Assembly (NCBI GenBank): GCA_016794615.1
Contig: JAEUJO010000248.1
Location: 1 to 33,246, forward strand
From: Pseudonocardia sp.
GTDB taxonomy: Bacteria > Actinomycetota > Actinomycetes > Mycobacteriales > Pseudonocardiaceae
DNA length: 33,246 nucleotides
Reading direction: 5' to 3'
Position numbers and translations under genes: made by a program. Below are positions 29,216-33,246 of the stretch, in pieces. How positions within the stretch are numbered: position 1 is the first letter of the stretch; each line of letters begins with the position of its first letter. The notes under the pieces were generated by a model. That model was given only the letters and a program-made list of their open reading frames with translations, made no database searches and was not told where the DNA came from.

Positions 29216-29638
29216 ATGCGTACCCTGCTCGGCAGCAAGATCCATCGGGCGACCGTGACGCAGGCCGACCTGCACTACGTCGGCTCGCTCACGATCGACC
29301 GCACGCTCATGGACGCGGCGGGGATCGTCGAGTACGAGCAGGTGCAGGTGGTCGACATCGACAACGGCGCGCGGCTCACCACCTACGCCATCGAAGGCGC
29401 GGCAGGCAGCGGGGTCATCGGCATCAACGGCGCCGCCGCCCACCTGGTGCACCCCGGCGACCTCGTCATCATCATGACGTTCGAGTCCGTCACGGCCGAC
29501 GCCGTGGCCGAGCACCGGCCGCGGGTGGTGCACGTCGACGGGCACAACCGGGTCGTCGCGGTGGGATCCGACCCGGCCGCGCCGGTACCGGGCGCCGTCG
29601 ACCAGCGGTCCGGCCGCGAGCGGCTGCGCCAGGGTTGA
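29216..29638 (+). CDS. panD: Aspartate 1-decarboxylase (beta-alanine supply for the NRPS)
   Basis: Pyruvoyl-dependent enzyme that decarboxylates L-aspartate to beta-alanine. The 140-residue proenzyme has the family hallmarks: [21 protein letters not shown], with self-cleavage between Gly23 and Ser24 to make the pyruvoyl group, then [23 protein letters not shown] and INGAAAHLV. The ATG at 29216 follows AAAGG. PanD normally feeds pantothenate synthesis and often sits with panC. Here it lies between siderophore uptake and reduction genes, behind an iron box, in a locus whose NRPS has a beta-alanine-type A domain (module 2). It is therefore most likely a dedicated precursor enzyme. Seven bases separate it from the reductase gene. 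Confidence 0.95.
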   Translation: MRTLLGSKIHRATVTQADLHYVGSLTIDRTLMDAAGIVEYEQVQVVDIDNGARLTTYAIEGAAGSGVIGINGAAAHLVHPGDLVIIMTFESVTADAVAEHRPRVVHVDGHNRVVAVGSDPAAPVPGAVDQRSGRERLRQG

Positions 29639-29645
29639 GCCACCC

Positions 29646-30503
29646 GTGCTCTTGTATGCGCCGACGCCGCGCGACTGGCTGGCCACCCACGGCTCGGTCG
29701 ACCTGGGCGGCGACGGACGCTGGCTCAGCGGCCCGGAGCTCGTCGCCGACGGCCTGCGCGCCGCCCATGCCCGGCTGTGCGCCGAGGACGTGCCGTCCGT
29801 CCCTGCGGCGAAGTGGGTGGTGGCCTGGTACGCGGGCGGCCTCGCTGAGACCGTCGGCTTCATGCTGGCCCTCGCCGATGCCGCGCCGCTGGTGGACCTG
29901 GGCCGCACCCGGTGGCGCCAGCACCCCGACGGCTGGCCGGAGCTCGTCGACCCCGGCCCGGTGCCGGTCGTGGTGCCCGTTGGGCATCCCTGGGCGGGCC
30001 GGCCGGACACGTTCACCGCGCCCGACGTGGCGGCGGTTGCCGTGCGGGCGCTGGTCGCCGCGGCGGGCGAGGTCGTCGAGGTCGGTCGCATGCTGGCCCG
30101 GGTCGGGCGCACCGCGCTCTGGGCCGAGGTGGCCGACGGTCTCGGTCTGCCGCTGCTCCACCGGCCGGAGCTGCCCGTCGACCAGGTCGCGGTCGAGCGG
30201 CTGCGCGCGGCCCTTGCGCTGCCGGGGGTGCCGTGGCGCAAACGCCCGGACCTGCGCGCCGACGGCGGGCTGTACCTGGGCCGCAAGGGTGGGTGCTGCC
30301 TGAGCTACCAGTGCCCGCCCGATCCCGAGCCGGATCCCGCGACGCTGGACGAGCGTGACCGGGCCTACCGGGAGCGTTTCCCGCCGGAGCCGCGCGCCTA
30401 CTGCTCCACGTGCTCGCTGCGCGATCTCGCCGACTGCGAGGAACGGCAGCGGTTCTGGGTGGCTAGCGCACCGGCGTGCGGTGCCGCCGACCGATCGGGA
30501 TGA
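29646..30503 (+). CDS. FhuF-like [2Fe-2S] ferric-siderophore reductase
   Basis: 285-residue cytoplasmic protein resembling FhuF-type reductases, which release iron from hydroxamate siderophores by reducing Fe(III). The C-terminus carries the cysteine set: a CC pair in GGCCLSYQC and a CxxC in YCSTCSLRDL. The family pattern is C-C-x10-C-x2-C; here 34 residues separate the pair from the CxxC, with extra cysteines in YQC and ADC. The N-terminal part has a KWVVAWYAGGLAETVGF-like helix region as in FhuF. The GTG at 29646 is chosen as the first start after panD; its ribosome site is weak, suggesting coupled translation. Its 3' end overlaps the convergent ATPase gene by 41 bases. Confidence 0.82.
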   Translation: MLLYAPTPRDWLATHGSVDLGGDGRWLSGPELVADGLRAAHARLCAEDVPSVPAAKWVVAWYAGGLAETVGFMLALADAAPLVDLGRTRWRQHPDGWPELVDPGPVPVVVPVGHPWAGRPDTFTAPDVAAVAVRALVAAAGEVVEVGRMLARVGRTALWAEVADGLGLPLLHRPELPVDQVAVERLRAALALPGVPWRKRPDLRADGGLYLGRKGGCCLSYQCPPDPEPDPATLDERDRAYRERFPPEPRAYCSTCSLRDLADCEERQRFWVASAPACGAADRSG

Positions 30504-31269
30504 CCAGCGGCGAACCCGTGACCGGGTCGAGCACGACCTGTGCCTCCAGGTCGAAGATCCGGTGCAGGAGGTCGGGTGTGAGCACCTCCTGCGGGGTGCC
30601 GTCCGCGACGATGCGCCCGTCCTTCATCGCCACCAGGCGCTGCGCGTAGCGAGCGGCGAGGGAGAGGTCGTGCAGCACCATCACGACGGTGCGGCCCGCC
30701 TCGGTGTGCAGCCGCTCGACGAGGTCCAGCACGTCGATCTGGTGGGCGAGGTCGAGGAACGTGGTGGGCTCGTCGAGCAGCACCACGTCGGTGCCCTGGG
30801 CGAGCACCATCGAGATCCACACGCGTTGGCGCTGGCCGCCGGACAGCGTCTCGAGGGTGCGGTCGGCGAACGCGGACATGCCGGTCCAACCCAGCGCCTG
30901 TGCCACCGCGGCCTCGTCGTCCGAGGACCACTGCCGGTACCAGGCCTGGTGCGGGTAGCGCCCGCGGGCGACCAGGTCGGCCACCGTGAGCCCCTCCGGG
31001 GCGACCGGGTTCTGCGGCAGCACGCCCAGCACCTTCGCGACCTCCCGGGAGGGGGTGTGGTCGATGCGCCGTCCGTCGAGCAGCACCTGCCCGCGGCGGG
31101 CGGGCAGCAGCCGGGCCAACGTGCGGAGCAGGGTCGACTTGCCGCAGCCGTTCGGGCCGATCACGGCGGTGACGGTGCCGTCGAGCACGTCGACGTCGAG
31201 GCCGTCGACGACCACGGTGTCGCCGTAGCCGACCTGCAGCCCTTCGGCGCGTAAACGGACGTCGGTCAA
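30463..31269 (-). CDS. Ferric-siderophore ABC importer, ATPase subunit (FepC/FecE-type)
   Basis: 268-residue ATPase of a type II importer. Walker A GPNGCGKST, Q-loop LPQNP, signature LSGGQRQRVW, Walker B VVLLDEPTTFLD and H-loop VLHDL are all intact. The start is a TTG at 31269 that overlaps the stop of the upstream permease (TTGA), giving TDVRLRAEGLQVGYGD; there is no better start before Walker A, and coupling explains the weak codon. A longer frame reaching to 32250 is only the open frame under the permease gene. It would power uptake of the loaded siderophore with the two permeases and the lipoprotein. Confidence 0.94.
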   Translation of the reverse strand: MTDVRLRAEGLQVGYGDTVVVDGLDVDVLDGTVTAVIGPNGCGKSTLLRTLARLLPARRGQVLLDGRRIDHTPSREVAKVLGVLPQNPVAPEGLTVADLVARGRYPHQAWYRQWSSDDEAAVAQALGWTGMSAFADRTLETLSGGQRQRVWISMVLAQGTDVVLLDEPTTFLDLAHQIDVLDLVERLHTEAGRTVVMVLHDLSLAARYAQRLVAMKDGRIVADGTPQEVLTPDLLHRIFDLEAQVVLDPVTGSPLVIPIGRRHRTPVR

Positions 31270-32315
31270 CGGGCCCCCCGGGTGAGCATCCAGATCAGGT
31301 ACGGCGCACCGATCACCGAGGTGATGATGCCGACGGGCAGCTCGACGGGCAGCAGGGTGCGCGTGACGAGGTCGGCCGCCACCAGGAGCAGCGCGCCGTA
31401 GACGGCCGACGCGAACAGCGGGGGTCGGGCCGCGCCGACCAGCCGCAGGCACACCTGGGGCACGACGAGCGCGACGAAGCCGATCGGGCCCGCGGAGGCG
31501 GTGGCGACCGCGCACAACCCGATCGCGGTGAGCAGCAGGGCCGCCCGGGAGCGGTCGACGTGCATGCCCAGGCCGCGGGCGGTGTCGTCGCCGAGCTGCA
31601 GGGTGCCGAGCCCGAAGCTCAGCAGCAGGCCCGCGGGCACCAGCACCGCGAGGGCCACCGCGACCGGCACGACGTGCTCCCAGCCCCGCTGGTTGAGGCT
31701 GCCGGTGAGCCAGACGGTCGCCCGCGTCGCGTCGGTGATCTTGGCCGACACCAGCAGCCAGGACGTCAACGCCTCGGCCACGGCGCCGATCCCGATGCCC
31801 ACCAGGACGAGCCGGTAGCCGTCGATCCCCTTGCGCCAGGCCAGCCCGTAGACCAGCGCCGCGGTGACCAGACCGCCCAGCAGCGCGGCGACGGGCAGCC
31901 CGACCGCCGAACCGGCCGCTGCCCCGCCCACCACGATCAGCAGCACCGCGGCCGCGCCTGCGCCCGAGGTGACGCCGAGGATGTCCGGGCTGGCCAGCGG
32001 GTTGCGGGCGACGGTCTGGGTGATCGCGCCGGACAGCCCGAGCGCAGCGCCGACCAGGAGACCGGTGAGCGAGCGGGGGAGCCGCACCTCGAGCACGATG
32101 AACTGCTGGGCTCCGTCGCCCCCGCCGGCGAGCACGGCGAGCACGGCGAGGACGGGGATCTCGAAGTCGCCACGCCCGATGTTCAGCGCGGCGACCAGCA
32201 CCAGCAGGCCGAGCCCGACCACCGTGACCAGCACCATCCGACCGCGCCACACCCCGGAGAAGCCGCGGTAGCGCAGCGCGGGCCGACCCGCGACCTTCTC
32301 CGGCGCGAGTGTCAT
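31266..32315 (-). CDS. Ferric-siderophore ABC importer, permease subunit (FecCD family)
   Basis: 349-residue, strongly hydrophobic FecCD permease. The N-terminal 30 residues are cytoplasmic, then membrane helices begin at VLVTVVGLGLLVLVAA. Family motifs: EVRLPRSLTGLLVGAALGLSG, QTVARNPLASPDILGVTSGA, and GPIGFVALVVPQVCLRLVG, the loop that meets the ATPase. It pairs with the next permease as a heterodimer. The ATG at 32315 overlaps the stop of the upstream permease (ATGA), and its own stop overlaps the ATPase start. Confidence 0.94.
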   Translation of the reverse strand: MTLAPEKVAGRPALRYRGFSGVWRGRMVLVTVVGLGLLVLVAALNIGRGDFEIPVLAVLAVLAGGGDGAQQFIVLEVRLPRSLTGLLVGAALGLSGAITQTVARNPLASPDILGVTSGAGAAAVLLIVVGGAAAGSAVGLPVAALLGGLVTAALVYGLAWRKGIDGYRLVLVGIGIGAVAEALTSWLLVSAKITDATRATVWLTGSLNQRGWEHVVPVAVALAVLVPAGLLLSFGLGTLQLGDDTARGLGMHVDRSRAALLLTAIGLCAVATASAGPIGFVALVVPQVCLRLVGAARPPLFASAVYGALLLVAADLVTRTLLPVELPVGIITSVIGAPYLIWMLTRGAR

Positions 32316-33246
32316 AGCGCGACGAGCCTGCGGCGTCGGACCAAGGCGACGAAGAACGGCGCGCCGACCAGCGTCAGCACGATCCCGACCTCCAACTCGC
32401 CCGGCCGCGCGACGATCCGCCCGACGACGTCGGCGAGGAGCAGCAGCACGGCGCCCGCGAGACCGGAGGCGGGCACCAGCCAGCGGTAGTCAGGGCCGGT
32501 GAACACCCGGCACACGTGCGGCACGACCAGCCCGACGAACGCGATCGGCCCGCAGGCGGCGGTGGCCGCGCCGATGAGCAGGGTGATGGCGACCATGCCG
32601 ACCCAGCGCGTCACAGCGAGGTTCGCACCGAGCGCCGTCGCGACGTCGTCACCGAGCGACAACAGGTTCAACCCGGCCGTGTTGACCATCGCCAGCAGCA
32701 GGCCCACGCACAGGAACGGCGCCACCTGCGCCACGACCTCGCCGTCGCGCCCGGCCAACGAGCCGACCGCCCAGAACCGGAACGCATCCAGCGTGCGGGC
32801 GTCGAGCAGCACCAACGCGGACGTCAGCGCGCCGAGCAGGGCGCTGACCGCGACACCCGCGAGCGCGAGGGCGACCGGGGTGGGGCCGTCCGGGTTGACC
32901 GCGCCGAGGAGGAACACCGCGACGCTGGCCGCGAGGGCGCCCGCGAAGGCGAACCAGACGTAGCCGTACAGGCTGGTGACGTGCAGCGCGTAGATGCCGA
33001 CCACCACGAGGAACGCCGCGCCCGCGGTGACGCCCAGCAGCCCGGGGTCGGCCAGCGGGTTGCGGGTGTGGCCCTGCATCAACGCGCCGCCTGCGCCGAG
33101 CGCGATCCCGACGACCAGCCCGAGCACCGTGCGCGGCACCCGCAGCGCGTTCACCACGATGTCGTCCTCGGTACCTGTTGGGTACCACAACGCGCCCCAC
33201 ACGGCCTCGGGCGTGATGGCCTTGGTGCCGATGGCGAGGCTGGCCA
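32312..33246 (-). CDS. Ferric-siderophore ABC importer, permease subunit (FecCD family), 5' end outside the window
   Basis: The visible 310 or so residues are a FecCD permease: ASLAIGTKAITPEAVWGAL at the cut end, then RVPRTVLGLVVGIALGAGG, QGHTRNPLADPGLLGVTAGA, and GPIAFVGLVVPHVCRVFTG. A GTG at 33202 could be taken as a start, but the upstream residues are typical of the family N-terminal region, so the gene continues past 33246. First visible gene of the leftward uptake operon; its promoter, presumably with another iron box, lies outside. Confidence 0.93.
   Translation of the reverse strand, partial: ASLAIGTKAITPEAVWGALWYPTGTEDDIVVNALRVPRTVLGLVVGIALGAGGALMQGHTRNPLADPGLLGVTAGAAFLVVVGIYALHVTSLYGYVWFAFAGALAASVAVFLLGAVNPDGPTPVALALAGVAVSALLGALTSALVLLDARTLDAFRFWAVGSLAGRDGEVVAQVAPFLCVGLLLAMVNTAGLNLLSLGDDVATALGANLAVTRWVGMVAITLLIGAATAACGPIAFVGLVVPHVCRVFTGPDYRWLVPASGLAGAVLLLLADVVGRIVARPGELEVGIVLTLVGAPFFVALVRRRRLVAL

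Noticed and set aside
31270..32250. Extended N-terminus of the importer ATPase reaching into the permease gene
   Set aside because: The extra residues are Arg/Ala-rich with no motif and lie under a complete FecCD permease in another frame; the TTGA overlap gives a natural start.

Overview
The window is very GC-rich, uses GTG and TTG starts freely, and carries DtxR/IdeR-type iron boxes, so it comes from a high-GC actinomycete. The gene content and a dispersed palindrome make Pseudonocardiales my best guess, with low confidence. Nearly all of it is one iron-regulated hydroxamate siderophore locus for precursor making, peptide assembly, export, uptake and iron release.

Layout. An iron box (98-116) precedes an L-ornithine N5-monooxygenase (168-1493). 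A formyltransferase (1514-2455, minus) faces it tail to tail. A second iron box (2474-2492) lies between the formyltransferase and a rightward operon of about 25.5 kb: an MbtH-like protein, two ABC half-transporters with overlapping ends, then a giant NRPS locus (6340-28015). The NRPS encodes six modules: A-PCP-E, C-A-PCP, C-A-PCP-E, C-A-PCP-E, C-A-PCP, C-A-PCP-TE. As given, it is broken by a frameshift near 10050 inside the C domain of module 2. A long palindrome (28023-28093) separates it from a leftward siderophore-binding lipoprotein (28117-29145). A third iron box (29162-29184) is shared between that gene and a rightward pair, an aspartate decarboxylase (panD) and a FhuF-like ferric-siderophore reductase. 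A leftward uptake operon follows: two FecCD permeases, the outer one cut by the window end, and an ATPase.

Function. Specificity codes read by hand give N-formyl-N-hydroxyornithine, beta-alanine, hydroxyornithine, threonine, hydroxyornithine, and an unassigned sixth residue. With the E domains this predicts D-fhOrn, beta-Ala, D-hOrn, D-allo-Thr, L-hOrn, X. The first five positions are the residue order and stereochemistry of exochelin MS of Mycobacterium smegmatis. The sixth module predicts a longer relative. PanD would supply the beta-alanine; the monooxygenase and formyltransferase would supply hOrn and fhOrn.

Most notable: the two C domains that accept hydroxyornithine lack the catalytic second histidine of HHxxxDG; the ABC pair has complementary degenerate half-sites; a dispersed palindrome also lies in frame inside the NRPS; module 6 has a 30-bp tandem repeat and aberrant codon use; and a panD gene sits under an iron box.
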